From Campylobacter jejuni (lineage in GTDB: Bacteria > Campylobacterota > Campylobacteria > Campylobacterales > Campylobacteraceae): DNA of 44,497 bases. Positions 1-9,070 of the stretch are shown piece by piece. Positions within the stretch are counted from its first letter, which is position 1, and every line of letters begins with the position of its first letter. Below the pieces are notes generated by a model. The model searched no databases, was not told the DNA's origin, and saw only the letters and a list, made by a program, of their open reading frames with translations. Position numbers and translations under genes: made by a program. The DNA lies in NCBI RefSeq assembly GCF_002179165.1, contig NZ_NFNY01000027.1, forward strand, positions 1 through 44,497, written 5' to 3'.

Positions 1-164
1 CTTAAAATTAAAAATAGCTGAAAAATTTTTATATTCATAATAGTTTTATTTTTATATTTTATTAATTAAATATATATGTTACTAAATTGCACAAAATGAT
101 AACTAAAATCATCATAATTTTATTTGTAATTTTAATTTGATTATGCAAAATTTTAAGAATTTGC

Positions 165-170
165 TACAAT
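165..170 (+). promoter_or_regulatory. Probable -10 element for lctP
   Basis: The sequence TTGCTACAAT ends at 170, giving an extended -10 (TGC followed by TACAAT) about 35 nt before the lctP start. An AGGAG ribosome site lies at about 191-195. The upstream 160 bases are almost pure A/T with no recognisable -35, as is usual for sigma-70 promoters in Campylobacter. Confidence 0.5.
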
Positions 171-205
171 GAGAAAATTTTCAATTTTCAAGGAGAAAAT
201 ACATC

Positions 206-1873
206 ATGTGGCAACAAATTTATGATCCGCTAGGTAATATTTGGCTGAGTGCCTTGTGTGCTTTTTTACCCATATTATGCTTTTTACTTTGTCTTGTAGT
301 GTTTAAATTAAAAGGCTATCAAGCGGGATTTTTAACTGTGGTTTTAGCGAGCATCATTGCTTTATTTGTTTATGATATGCCTTGGAATTTAGTTGGAGCT
401 AGTTTTATACAGGGTTTTACCAATGGTATGTGGCCTATTGCTTGGATTATTATTGCAGCAATTTTTCTTTACAAGCTTTCTATTAAATCAGGTTCTTTTG
501 AAGTTATCAAACAAAGTGTGATGAGTATCACTCCAGATCATAGAATTCAAGTGATATTAATCGGTTTTTGTTTTGGTTCTTTTTTAGAAGGTGCGATTGG
601 TTTTGGTGGACCAGTAGCAATTACAGCGGCTTTGCTTGTAGGCTTAGGGCTTCGTCCTTTGCAAGCTGCAGGACTTTGTCTTATTGCAAATACTGCTCCC
701 GTTGCTTTTGGTGCTGTTGGAATTCCTATTATTGCTATGGCAAATTTAGTCGGGATTGAAGCACATTCTGTTTCTGCTATGGTAGGAAGAATGCTTGTTC
801 CACTTAGTCTTACTATACCTTTTTTCATAGTGTTTTTAATGGATGGTTTTAAAGGTATAAGAGAAACTTTCCCTGCGATTTTAGTCGCAGCTTTAAGCTT
901 TACAGGAACGCAATTTTGGAGCTCAAATCATTTAGGAGCAGAACTTCCTGATATTATTTCAGCTGTAGTTTCTTTGGCAGTTACGACTATATTTTTAAAA
1001 TTTTGGAAGCCAAAAAATATCTTTAGGTTTGATGGAGAAATTAATTTTAATCAAGAAAATAGTTTAGAATTTTCTCAAATTTTAAAATCTTGGACTCCTT
1101 TTATTTTACTTATTGTTTGTATTATTGTTTGGACTCAACCTTGGTTTAAAGCTATTTTTGATAAAGATGGTTTTTTAAGTTATACAAGTATCACTTTACA
1201 ATTTAGCAATATTACAAGTGGAATTTTAAGTCCTTCTATTACAGGTATAGGAGAAGCAAAACCTCTTTCTTTAGCACTTGGAATTGATTTGATTAACGGA
1301 AAATCTGTAGCTCAAGCAGGGACAGCTATTTTACTTGCGGCTTTTTTAACCATAGTGATTTTAAGAATTAAAGCAGAAGATGCTGCAGAATGTTTTTGGG
1401 CTACTTTAAAAGAAATGGCTATTCCTTGTCTTACTATAGGTTTGGTTGTAGCTTTTGCCTTTATTTCTAAAAATAGCGGTATGAGTACGACTTTAGGCTT
1501 GGCTTTTGCACATACTGGCGATGCTTTTGCTTTCTTTTCACCTATGATAGGCTGGATAGGTGTTTTTCTAACTGGATCGGATACAAGTGCAAATTTACTT
1601 TTTGGAACCTTACAGCAAGTTAGTGCTCAAAAGTTAGGAATTAGCGAAGCTTTATTTTTAGCAGCCAATTCTGTAGGTGGGGTTGTAGGAAAAATGATCA
1701 GTCCGCAAAGCATAGCTATAGCTTGTGCAGCTGTTGGACTTGTAGGCAAAGAATCGGATTTGTTTAGATTTACGCTTAAATATTCAGTGGGTTTTATTAT
1801 TTTAATAGGAATTTGGACTTGTATTATCGCCTTTTTTATGCAAGGAATTATTCCTGAAGTGATAGCAAAATAG
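206..1873 (+). CDS. lctP: L-lactate permease
   Basis: This is a 555-residue polytopic inner-membrane protein of the LctP family, which imports lactate (and glycolate) with protons. Hydrophobic segments run through the whole length, about 13-14 of them, and the glycine-rich stretch EGAIGFGGPVAITAALLVG near residue 130 is typical of the family. The length is normal. The ATG is preceded by AGGAG at a good distance. A hairpin terminator follows directly, so lctP is probably its own transcription unit, but it lies in the same direction just before the lutABC genes that oxidise the imported lactate. The arrangement matches the Cj0076c-Cj0073c block of C. jejuni as I remember it. Confidence 0.95.
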   Translation: MWQQIYDPLGNIWLSALCAFLPILCFLLCLVVFKLKGYQAGFLTVVLASIIALFVYDMPWNLVGASFIQGFTNGMWPIAWIIIAAIFLYKLSIKSGSFEVIKQSVMSITPDHRIQVILIGFCFGSFLEGAIGFGGPVAITAALLVGLGLRPLQAAGLCLIANTAPVAFGAVGIPIIAMANLVGIEAHSVSAMVGRMLVPLSLTIPFFIVFLMDGFKGIRETFPAILVAALSFTGTQFWSSNHLGAELPDIISAVVSLAVTTIFLKFWKPKNIFRFDGEINFNQENSLEFSQILKSWTPFILLIVCIIVWTQPWFKAIFDKDGFLSYTSITLQFSNITSGILSPSITGIGEAKPLSLALGIDLINGKSVAQAGTAILLAAFLTIVILRIKAEDAAECFWATLKEMAIPCLTIGLVVAFAFISKNSGMSTTLGLAFAHTGDAFAFFSPMIGWIGVFLTGSDTSANLLFGTLQQVSAQKLGISEALFLAANSVGGVVGKMISPQSIAIACAAVGLVGKESDLFRFTLKYSVGFIILIGIWTCIIAFFMQGIIPEVIAK

Positions 1874-1900
1874 ATTGCAAGATAAATTCTTGCAATTTTT
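1874..1900 (+). terminator. Rho-independent terminator after lctP
   Basis: A perfect 9-bp inverted repeat, ATTGCAAGA (1874-1882) and TCTTGCAAT (1888-1896), with a 5-nt loop, is followed by a T run to 1900. It begins right after the lctP stop codon. Confidence 0.8.
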
Positions 1901-2021
1901 AAGTAAAATTTAATATTAAAAGATTGTTAAATATAATTTTTTACTTGTTTAATTTTGATTTTATTTTGATAGGATTAAAATAATTTTTATTTTTAGTCCA
2001 GCTATGATTTAAGGAGAATAA

Positions 2022-2759
2022 ATGAAAAAGGTGTATTTTTACGCCACTTGCCTAGGAACTGCAGCTATTCAGCAAAGTGTTCTTAATGGTATTAAACTTT
2101 TACGCCGCGAAGGTGTGGAAGTGATTTTTAAAAAAAATCAAACCTGTTGTGCACAGCCTTCTTTTAATTCGGGTTATTTTAATGAAAGTCGCGATGTGGC
2201 TTTATATAATGTGGATTTATTTGATAAAGATTATCCCATTGTTGTGCCTAGTGGATCTTGTGCAGGAATGATGAGCCATGATTATTTGGAGCTTTTTAAA
2301 AATAGACCCGAATTTGCCAAAGTGAAAGATTTTAGTTCTCGCGTAATAGAGCTTTCACAATACTTAGACGAGGTTTTAAAGGTAGAATACGAAGACAAAG
2401 GTGATCCTATAAAAGTTACTTGGCATTCTAACTGTCATGCTTTAAGGGTGCAAAAAAGCATAGAAGCAAGTAAAAATCTTATTAAAAGACTCAAAAATGT
2501 AGAACTTGTAAATTTGCAATATGAAGAAGAATGTTGTGGTTTTGGTGGAACTTTTTCAGTAAAAGAAAGTGAAATTTCCAATGCTATGGTAAGGACAAAA
2601 ATCAAAGATATACAAAATAGCGGAGCAAAATATCTTATCAGTGGCGATGGTGGCTGTCTTTTAAATATAGATGGCACAATGAAAAGAATGGGTGTAGATA
2701 TTAAAGGTGTGCATTTATACGACTTTTTGATTAAACGCTTAGAAGGAGAAAGACTATGA
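2022..2759 (+). CDS. lutA: LutA-like (Fe-S) oxidoreductase, lactate utilisation
   Basis: This 245-residue protein has the two cysteine-rich CCG-type domains of LutA/GlcF: one with CCAQPSFNSGY near residue 42 and one with HSNCHALRV followed by EECCGFGGTF near residue 170. With LutB and LutC it forms the non-flavin L-lactate dehydrogenase that feeds electrons to the quinone pool. The start has a good AAGGAGAATAA site. The stop codon overlaps the lutB start by 4 nt, so the two are translationally coupled. The length is normal for the family. Confidence 0.92.
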   Translation: MKKVYFYATCLGTAAIQQSVLNGIKLLRREGVEVIFKKNQTCCAQPSFNSGYFNESRDVALYNVDLFDKDYPIVVPSGSCAGMMSHDYLELFKNRPEFAKVKDFSSRVIELSQYLDEVLKVEYEDKGDPIKVTWHSNCHALRVQKSIEASKNLIKRLKNVELVNLQYEEECCGFGGTFSVKESEISNAMVRTKIKDIQNSGAKYLISGDGGCLLNIDGTMKRMGVDIKGVHLYDFLIKRLEGERL

Positions 2760-4195
2760 GTCAAAAAATTCCACACGAGCAAATCGTTAAAATTAAGCTA
2801 AATGATAAACAAATGCAAGAAAATTTAATGACAGCTATGCATACTTTACAAAAAAATAGATTAGGTGTTATTGATGCTAGATTTAGGGATTGGCAAGGCT
2901 TAAGAGCTAAAGCGAAACAAGCTAAGAACAATGCTTTAATGAGCTTGAAAGAAAGACTTTTGGAATTTGAAAAAAATGCCACAAAAAATGGCATACAAGT
3001 GCATTGGGCAAGTAGCGATGAAGATGCTTGTGAAATTGTTTATGAAATTATGCGTGAAAAAAATATCACTAAGCTTTTAAAAGGCAAATCTATGGCCAGT
3101 GAGGAAATAGGCTTGAATCATTATTTAGAAAATAAAGGCTTAAGGGCCATTGAAACTGATCTTGGGGAGCTTATTTTACAGCTTAATGAAGAGCCACCTT
3201 TGCATATAGTTGTTCCTGCAATACACAGAAACCGCCACGAAATAGGTCAAATTTTTAAAGATAAACTTGGTGCGAATTTGGAAAATGATGAACCTGAAAG
3301 TTTAAATGCTGTTGCAAGAGATCATTTAAGAAAAGATTTTGAAGGCTTAAAACTAGGACTTAGTGGTGTAAATTTCGCTATGTCAAGAGAAGGGGCTTTT
3401 TGGCTTATAGAAAATGAAGGTAATGGCAGAATGTGCACCACCGCACCTGATATTCATATCGCACTTTGCGGTATTGAAAAAGTGATGGAAAGTTTCGAAG
3501 ACGCAGCAACTATGGTTTCTTTATTAACACCTTCAGCCACGGGGCAATTTATACCAACATATAATAATATCATCACAGGCCCACGAAAAAATGGGGATTT
3601 AGATGGACCAAAAGAAGTGCATGTGATTTTATTTGATCATAATCGCTCTAAAATGCTAGCACATAAAGATTATTACGAAGCTTTGCGTTGTATCAGATGC
3701 GGGGCTTGTATGAATTTTTGTCCTGTTTATGATCAAATCGGCGGTCATGCATATCAAACCACTTATCCAGGGCCAATTGGCGAAGTGATTAGTCCAAACC
3801 TTTTTGGTATCGATCATACAGGAGATATTTTAAATTTTTGTTCACTTTGTGGGCGTTGTTCTGAAGTTTGTCCTGTTAAAATTCCACTTGCCGAATTGAT
3901 TAGAAAATTAAGATGCGATAAAATAGGACAAGGCGAAAATCCACCTATGGGAGCAACAAATATTCATCATAACGCCTTAGAAGCCTTTGCTTTTAAACAA
4001 TTTAAAAATGCTGCCACAAATGGTAATAAATGGCGTTTTTTGCTATCAAAAGCACATTGTTTTAATTGGTTTGTTCAAAATTTTGCAGGAACTTTACCGG
4101 TAATTAAAAAATGGTATGCTTTCAAAGAATTACCACAAATCAAATTTGACTTATATAAAGAAATTCAAGCTATGGAAGGAGTCATTTATGAGTAA
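2756..4195 (+). CDS. lutB: LutB-like iron-sulfur protein, lactate utilisation
   Basis: This 479-residue protein has an N-terminal LUD domain (about residues 70-300), followed by two 4Fe-4S ferredoxin motifs: CIRCGACMNFCPVYD near residue 305 and CSLCGRCSEVCPVKIP near residue 360. This is the electron-transfer subunit of the LutABC lactate dehydrogenase. The start overlaps lutA by 4 nt behind an AAGGAGAAAG site. The end overlaps the preferred lutC start by 8 nt. Length and domain order are normal. Confidence 0.93.
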   Translation: MSQKIPHEQIVKIKLNDKQMQENLMTAMHTLQKNRLGVIDARFRDWQGLRAKAKQAKNNALMSLKERLLEFEKNATKNGIQVHWASSDEDACEIVYEIMREKNITKLLKGKSMASEEIGLNHYLENKGLRAIETDLGELILQLNEEPPLHIVVPAIHRNRHEIGQIFKDKLGANLENDEPESLNAVARDHLRKDFEGLKLGLSGVNFAMSREGAFWLIENEGNGRMCTTAPDIHIALCGIEKVMESFEDAATMVSLLTPSATGQFIPTYNNIITGPRKNGDLDGPKEVHVILFDHNRSKMLAHKDYYEALRCIRCGACMNFCPVYDQIGGHAYQTTYPGPIGEVISPNLFGIDHTGDILNFCSLCGRCSEVCPVKIPLAELIRKLRCDKIGQGENPPMGATNIHHNALEAFAFKQFKNAATNGNKWRFLLSKAHCFNWFVQNFAGTLPVIKKWYAFKELPQIKFDLYKEIQAMEGVIYE

Positions 4196-4844
4196 AATTG
4201 ATGAAATTTCAAATAAAAGTAAAGAAAATATTTTATCAGCACTTAATAATGCTTACGAAGAAAAAGAATTTACTCGTTTTGAAAGTATAGATCCTATAGA
4301 GCATATCCAAACTAGTAATGATGATTTAGCTGAGATGAAGCAAAAAATGAGTGATAATAAATACATTGTTGAAAATGCCACCAAAGAAACCTTAGAAGAA
4401 AAAATCAATGAGATTGTCGCAAAATATGGCTATAAAAAGATGATTTATGGTATAAATTTAGGTCTAGATTTAAATAAAATTCAAGCAGAAGAAAAAATTT
4501 GCTTTGATAAAGAAATTGAAAATTTAAGATCTGAAGTTTTTCATAGTGATTTTTCTGTGGTTCATGCTAGGGCAGGGGTAAGTTCTCATGGTGTAGCACT
4601 CGTGCCTTCAAGTAAAGAACAACCTAGAATGCTAAGTCTTGCACCTAAACTTTGTATCGTTTTGCTTAAAAAGGAAAATGTGGTAAAAAGTCTTAGCGAA
4701 GCTTTAAATTTGGTAAAACAAGAAAATGAAATTTTGCCAACTAATATTTTATTTATCGCGGGTCCTTCAAGAACAGCTGATATAGAACTCATTACGGTTT
4801 TTGGGGTGCATGGGCCTCAAATTGCACACATTATTGTCTATTAA
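4188..4844 (+). CDS. lutC: LutC-like LUD-domain protein, lactate utilisation
   Basis: This is the third subunit of the lactate dehydrogenase set, 218 residues from the ATG at 4188. The reading frame is open further upstream (to 4116), but only 4188 has a ribosome site (GGAAGGA at 4174-4180), and starting there gives the tight overlap seen elsewhere in the operon. The C-terminal half carries the LUD/DUF162 core, including an AGVSSHGVALVPSS-like stretch and IAGPSRTADIE near the end, the usual family signature. A strong hairpin terminator follows at once. Confidence 0.9.
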   Translation: MSKIDEISNKSKENILSALNNAYEEKEFTRFESIDPIEHIQTSNDDLAEMKQKMSDNKYIVENATKETLEEKINEIVAKYGYKKMIYGINLGLDLNKIQAEEKICFDKEIENLRSEVFHSDFSVVHARAGVSSHGVALVPSSKEQPRMLSLAPKLCIVLLKKENVVKSLSEALNLVKQENEILPTNILFIAGPSRTADIELITVFGVHGPQIAHIIVY

Positions 4845-4875
4845 ATTTAATTCTAGCATTTTGCTAGAATTAAAT
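4845..4875 (+). terminator. Terminator of the lut operon
   Basis: A perfect inverted repeat with arms TTTAATTCTAGCA (4846-4858) and TGCTAGAATTAAA (4862-4874) and a 3-nt T loop sits right after the lutC stop. It can extend by one A-T pair on each side. The arms are A/T rich, so it could act in both directions. Confidence 0.75.
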
Positions 4876-5148
4876 AATCTTAGATTTATCTTTAAGATTT
4901 TTTCTATCATTTTAATAATACTAATAAAGATAAAACTTTTAATATTAAAATCACAATGATTTATCAATGTCTAATTTTTGGATTAAAATACAATTTCTTA
5001 TGCAATTTTAAAAATATTTAAGGCTTTTTAATAATGAAAAATAATATATTATAGCCATTTTAGATAAGATAGATTGTTTGTTAAAAAGATTGATTTTAAA
5101 ATATTTATAATCATAGGAAAAATATTTTTTAGAAAAAAAGAGAAGAAT
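4876..5148. other. Non-coding gap between convergent genes
   Basis: About 270 bases of very A/T-rich DNA lie between the lutC terminator and the terminator of the minus-strand gene ending at 5191. I see no open frame with a ribosome site, no RNA gene and no repeat beyond the two hairpins that flank it. Confidence 0.5.
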
Positions 5149-5180
5149 AATATCCATTTTACAAAATAAAAATGGATATT
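5149..5180 (-). terminator. Terminator of the Cj0069-family gene
   Basis: Perfect 12-bp arms AATATCCATTTT (5149-5160) and AAAATGGATATT (5169-5180) enclose an 8-nt loop, 10 nt beyond the stop codon of the minus-strand gene. The flanks are A/T rich on the exit side. Confidence 0.7.
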
Positions 5181-5190
5181 AAGCTTGAAA

Positions 5191-6225
5191 TTAATTTTTA
5201 ATTTTGCTAACTATATCTATGATATTTTGTGCTACATCTTGAGCTAATTCTAAATGTGAAGTAAAGCCTACACAAGAACAATTTATCTCACCTAAAACAT
5301 ATTTATCATTTCCTTTTTCATCGGTATCTAAAATAAAATCAGCTGTCCAAATAAGCGGTAAATCATAATTTCCAAGCTTAGCTCTTACTTTAGGAAGTTC
5401 GCCCAAAAACATATCCACTAAATTTTTCCAATCACTAGGCTTATCATAGCGGTATTTTGCTCCGCTAAAAAGAGTGGCAGAAAATGCATCTGCATCTTCA
5501 GAAGGTTTTTTATGCACGACATTTACAGGAGTGTTATAAAGCATTAAAAGTCTGATTTCTCCTTCTTTAATGCGTGGTAAAAATCTCATATCTACAAGCA
5601 TACCATTATCACCTATGATATATTGCTCACAAAAATCCATAAATTCGCCAAGTTCTCTATGCTCGACATGATTGTCTTTTGCTTCAGTGCATTTGATTTT
5701 TGCATTTAAAGGTACACTATCGCCACTAAATTCACTCTCAACACTCACACGCCAAATTCCCTCGCCCGTAGAACCACGATTTTGCTTTAAAACCCTTTCG
5801 CCTTTGGCTAGGTTTTTAACAAAATTTTCTTTAAAAGTTTTAATATCGTAATAAGCATAAGTATCACTTGGTACAAGATCGGTGTCTGCAAGTTTTGTTA
5901 AAGCATCTTTTGCTCCATAGCCTATCATCGCATCAGGGTGAGGCATACCAACAAGCCCATCATTGCAGAGTTTTCTTAACATATCAAAATACTCATTTTC
6001 TTCTTTAAGATTACCAGGATTAATGCGTGAAACATAACCATCAAAATTTTCTTTCACATAGCGGTAAATTTCATCTTTTTTGCCTACTTCAAAAAATATC
6101 ACTTCAGCATTCCAACCTTTTGCTTTTAAGGCATTTACCATAGGTATAGTATCTTTTCTATACCCATCTTCGCCTTTATCGCTTCCGCCTCTAACTTCAA
6201 AAAAAACAATACTTTTTTTCATCAT
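5191..6225 (-). CDS. Cj0069-family ATP-grasp-like protein of unknown substrate
   Basis: This 344-residue cytoplasmic protein matches the family known from C. jejuni Cj0069 by position and character. An ATP-grasp pattern is visible: a lysine before a glycine-rich loop (LKQNRGSTGEGIW, near residue 145) and an acidic metal-binding end (LGEINCSCVGF, near residue 318, with the E-x-N pair). The N-terminal part looks like a substrate-binding alpha/beta domain. These features suggest ATP-dependent ligation to a carboxylate, but the substrate is not known. Two ATG codons stand in tandem at the start; the second (6222) is spaced slightly better from TAGGAGT. It has its own promoter and terminator and is not in an operon. 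Confidence 0.8.
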   Translation of the reverse strand: MMKKSIVFFEVRGGSDKGEDGYRKDTIPMVNALKAKGWNAEVIFFEVGKKDEIYRYVKENFDGYVSRINPGNLKEENEYFDMLRKLCNDGLVGMPHPDAMIGYGAKDALTKLADTDLVPSDTYAYYDIKTFKENFVKNLAKGERVLKQNRGSTGEGIWRVSVESEFSGDSVPLNAKIKCTEAKDNHVEHRELGEFMDFCEQYIIGDNGMLVDMRFLPRIKEGEIRLLMLYNTPVNVVHKKPSEDADAFSATLFSGAKYRYDKPSDWKNLVDMFLGELPKVRAKLGNYDLPLIWTADFILDTDEKGNDKYVLGEINCSCVGFTSHLELAQDVAQNIIDIVSKIKN

Positions 6226-6274
6226 TTTACTCCTAAATAATTTTAAAAAATATAAATAATTATTGCATAAAAAT

Positions 6275-6280
6275 ATTATA
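6275..6280 (-). promoter_or_regulatory. Possible -10 for the Cj0069-family gene
   Basis: A TATAAT hexamer on the minus strand lies about 50 nt upstream of the start at 6225, in a region of A/T runs. There is no clear -35. A second, weaker candidate (TGC followed by AATAAT) lies about 15 nt nearer the gene. Confidence 0.35.
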
Positions 6281-6345
6281 AAAATTAAACGAAAAAGAGA
6301 TTATTTATCTTATTAGTGTAGATATTTACTTATAAAATATAAAAT

Positions 6346-6370
6346 TTTAAAGCCTAAAATAGGCTTTAAA
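6346..6370 (-). terminator. Terminator of the sppA operon
   Basis: Perfect 10-bp arms TTTAAAGCCT (6346-6355) and AGGCTTTAAA (6361-6370) enclose a 5-nt loop. Read on the minus strand they follow the sppA stop directly and are followed by ATTTTA. Confidence 0.75.
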
Positions 6371-7267
6371 TTATTTACTTGTTAAAAAACCTAAACTGGG
6401 TTGTAAAAAAATATTACTTAGAGTTTTCCCTAAAAAAGTTGAAGTTTGATTTTCTAAACGATTTAAAAATTTATCGATTTTGTCTTCTTCTTTCCAAATA
6501 GGATTTGCTACTTTTGAGATTTTTTCAAGCTCTTTTTTAGCATTTTCGTAATTGCTAACTTCATCAATAAGCCCTAAGCCTTTAGCTTGCCCTGCTAAAA
6601 ATACTCTTGCATTTGCCCAAGTATTTTTTTTGTCTAATTTTAATCCGCGTTCCTTAGCCACAAAGTTTGTAAAAAGATTATAGCTTTGATTGATTAAATT
6701 TTGCAAATAAGCTCTTTCTTTTTCGCTCCATGTTCTTGTAAAAGTTCCTGCACTTTTATATTCGCCTGCTTGTAAACTTTGTTCTTTAATACCAAGTTTA
6801 TGTGCCAACTCGCTAATATCAGCCCCTTGCATAATCACACCAATTGATCCTATAAAACTTGCAGGATTTGCCAAAATTTTATTTGCTGCCACACCGGCTA
6901 AATAACTTCCACTTGCCATTGTTCCACTTGCATAAACCACCACAGGCTTTTTAGCTTTTAAATCTTTAATAGCTAAAGCTAATTCCATACTTGGTGCAAA
7001 AGCTCCGCCAGGAGAATCAATCACAAAAAGCACCCCTTTAATATTATCATTATTTTTGGCGCTTATTATTTTTTCAAGCACTGCAGAGCTATCAAAAATT
7101 TCACCCTTTAAATCAATGCGTTCTAAATTTGCAAAACTTGAACTTGAATTTCCATTTGGTATTAAAAACCAAAGCACAACCAAAAGCAGAATAAAAGTCT
7201 TAAAATAGGTATTAATAAATTTTATTCCGACTCCTAAACCTTTAAAAAATGATTTTAAAATTTGCAT
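6371..7267 (-). CDS. sppA: Signal peptide peptidase SppA (S49 family)
   Basis: This 298-residue single-domain S49 protease degrades leftover signal peptides in the inner membrane. One N-terminal membrane segment (about residues 23-36) is followed by the catalytic domain. The probable catalytic serine is S119 in MASGSY and the probable lysine is K171 in EYKSAGT, both in the normal arrangement of the short SppA type. The start overlaps the end of the deaminase gene by 13 nt, so the two are cotranscribed. This is the counterpart of Cj0068. The family's role is well known; its targets here are not. Confidence 0.9.
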   Translation of the reverse strand: MQILKSFFKGLGVGIKFINTYFKTFILLLVVLWFLIPNGNSSSSFANLERIDLKGEIFDSSAVLEKIISAKNNDNIKGVLFVIDSPGGAFAPSMELALAIKDLKAKKPVVVYASGTMASGSYLAGVAANKILANPASFIGSIGVIMQGADISELAHKLGIKEQSLQAGEYKSAGTFTRTWSEKERAYLQNLINQSYNLFTNFVAKERGLKLDKKNTWANARVFLAGQAKGLGLIDEVSNYENAKKELEKISKVANPIWKEEDKIDKFLNRLENQTSTFLGKTLSNIFLQPSLGFLTSK

Positions 7268-8484
7268 TCTTTTCCTTTTATAAATAATTTATCAACTTCC
7301 TTGGCATTTAAAATAAACTGCAAAGGAGCTTGTTTTTTGTCACATTCTCCTAATTTAAACACACTAAAATCAGCAATTTTTCCTTGCTTAATTTCACCTA
7401 AATTTAAATTTAAAGCTTTTGCGGGGTAAAGAGTCGCCATTTGCAAAAGCTTAGGGGCTAATTTTAGCAAATTAAAATCCTTGTGCACAAGCAAATTTGC
7501 ACGCATTTCATCTAAAATTGATAAAGAAATATTTGAGCTAAGTCCATCTGTACCCAAATGGATATTTAAACCGCTTTTTAAAGCTTTTTGTAAATCAAAT
7601 TTTTTTTGACTTAAAAGGCGATTTGAAAAAGCACAATGAGTGATAGAATGTAAATTTTTATCAAACCATTCAAATTCATTCAAATACACACAATGAGTAA
7701 AAAGCGTTCTGATACCTTTAAAAAATTTAATAAATTCATTTATTTCGTAAAGAGGTTTAGGATTTGGCGTGAAATTTTTAAGCCATTTTTCAAAACCGCC
7801 TTTTGCCTTTCTAAGCCAAGCATTTTCAGCTTTACTTTCTAAAAAATGTGTGCTAACAAGTAAATTATGCTTTTTAGCCAAATTCAGTGCAAATGTAGCG
7901 AGTTTTGGATGTGTAGAATAAGCAGAATGCACCGAAATTGCGGGGATAAAAAACTCATTTTTAAATTTTAAAGAATTTTCAAACCTTTGTTTAAATTCTG
8001 CTTTTTTTTCTTCAATTTGCGCTTCATTTGTGCCTAAAATTTCATTAAAAAATATGACACGCATTTTATTTTCACTCGCTTTTATACAAGCTTGTAAATC
8101 ATTGCCAAAACTTGAAATTTCACCTATTGTACTTATGCCACTTTTTTGCATTTTAATGATATTTTTAAGCATCAATTCTTCTTTTGCTTGCTCACTTAAA
8201 ATACTACGCGATTTTATAACACTTTTAAGCCAAAGTAAAAATTCGCCAAAATGCAAAGTTGTGGAATTTGCACTGAATTCTAAATGCGTATGTGGATTGA
8301 TAAAAGCAGGTAAAATTATGGAATTTTTAGGAGTTTTAATCCATTTTGCTTTAGGGTATTTTTTCTTTAAATTTTCAAATTCACCCACTTCTAAAATTTT
8401 ATCTTCAAAGACAAAAGCTTGATTTTCTAAAATAGTAAATTTTTCATCACATAAAAAGATATATTTTGCAGTAATTATAAACAC
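7255..8484 (-). CDS. Aminofutalosine deaminase-type amidohydrolase (futalosine menaquinone pathway)
   Basis: This 409-residue metal-dependent hydrolase of the amidohydrolase superfamily has the metal pair H65/H67 in INPHTHLEF, further histidines in SVHSAY and STHFLES, and the catalytic aspartate in HLGTDGLSSN. It corresponds to Cj0067. Related enzymes deaminate 6-aminodeoxyfutalosine in the menaquinone route used by Campylobacter (mqnX in some naming schemes), which fits an organism that lives on lactate and formate respiration. The start codon is GTG with AAGGA before it. It is the first gene of the operon with sppA. Confidence 0.85.
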   Translation of the reverse strand: MFIITAKYIFLCDEKFTILENQAFVFEDKILEVGEFENLKKKYPKAKWIKTPKNSIILPAFINPHTHLEFSANSTTLHFGEFLLWLKSVIKSRSILSEQAKEELMLKNIIKMQKSGISTIGEISSFGNDLQACIKASENKMRVIFFNEILGTNEAQIEEKKAEFKQRFENSLKFKNEFFIPAISVHSAYSTHPKLATFALNLAKKHNLLVSTHFLESKAENAWLRKAKGGFEKWLKNFTPNPKPLYEINEFIKFFKGIRTLFTHCVYLNEFEWFDKNLHSITHCAFSNRLLSQKKFDLQKALKSGLNIHLGTDGLSSNISLSILDEMRANLLVHKDFNLLKLAPKLLQMATLYPAKALNLNLGEIKQGKIADFSVFKLGECDKKQAPLQFILNAKEVDKLFIKGKECKF

Positions 8485-8506
8485 GATTTTCCTTAATAAA
8501 AATCAT

Positions 8507-8515
8507 ATTGTAGCA
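8507..8515 (-). promoter_or_regulatory. Extended -10 for the deaminase-sppA operon
   Basis: On the minus strand this reads TGCTACAAT, about 25 nt before the GTG start at 8484. It sits back to back with the aroQ promoter in the 91-nt divergent spacer. Confidence 0.55.
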
Positions 8516-8532
8516 AAAATTTATTTTAAAAA

Positions 8533-8541
8533 TGCTATAAT
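8533..8541 (+). promoter_or_regulatory. Extended -10 of the aroQ-flagellar operon
   Basis: TGCTATAAT is a perfect -10 with the TGn extension, 35 nt before the aroQ start. It is the only strong promoter I see before the eight-gene run that ends at 14812. Confidence 0.6.
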
Positions 8542-8575
8542 AAAAGGTTAAAAATTAAAATTTTAAGGTGAAATT

Positions 8576-9070
8576 ATGAAAATAATGGTCATCCAAGGTC
8601 CAAATGTTAATATGTTGGGCGTAAGAGAAGTGGGAATTTACGGTGCGATGAAAATGGATGATATCCATGAACAAATGAAAATTGCAGCTTCGCAAAATAA
8701 TATTGAGTTAAATTTTTTCCAAAGTAATTTTGAAGGTGAAATCGTTGATAAAATTCAAGAATGCCTTGGAACAGCTGATGGTATCATCATCAATGCAGCA
8801 GGTTATACTCATACTTCAGTTGCAATTCGTGATGCAATCGCAGCAGTGGCTTTACCGACAATTGAAGTGCATATTAGTAATGTTTATCGCAGAGAAGAAT
8901 TTCGTCAAAAAAGTCTTATAGCTCCTGTATGTTCTGGATCTATCGTAGGATTTGGGCCTTTTAGTTATCATTTGGCTTTAATGGGCGTCATTCAAATTTG
9001 CGAACAAGTAAAAAATTTACGCGTTATGCAAACACAACAAATGCAAACTGCGGCACAAAATAAAGAATAA
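8576..9070 (+). CDS. aroQ: 3-dehydroquinate dehydratase, type II
   Basis: This 164-residue enzyme of the shikimate pathway converts 3-dehydroquinate to 3-dehydroshikimate as a cytoplasmic dodecamer. The type II landmarks are present: QGPNVNMLG at the N-terminus with the arginine and catalytic tyrosine that follow (REVGIYG, Y22), the [11 protein letters not shown] motif, and [14 protein letters not shown] carrying the catalytic histidine. The length is slightly above the family norm because of a glutamine-rich tail. The gene opens the operon, and its last base is shared with the folK start. Confidence 0.96.
   Translation: MKIMVIQGPNVNMLGVREVGIYGAMKMDDIHEQMKIAASQNNIELNFFQSNFEGEIVDKIQECLGTADGIIINAAGYTHTSVAIRDAIAAVALPTIEVHISNVYRREEFRQKSLIAPVCSGSIVGFGPFSYHLALMGVIQICEQVKNLRVMQTQQMQTAAQNKE

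Noticed and set aside
547-828. Open frame on the minus strand inside lctP
   Set aside because: It is the shadow of a conserved transporter gene. It has no ribosome site and its residue content is that of an antisense frame. The same applies to other long antisense frames such as those within ureB, typA, fliM, flgD, fliK and the DUF2130 gene.
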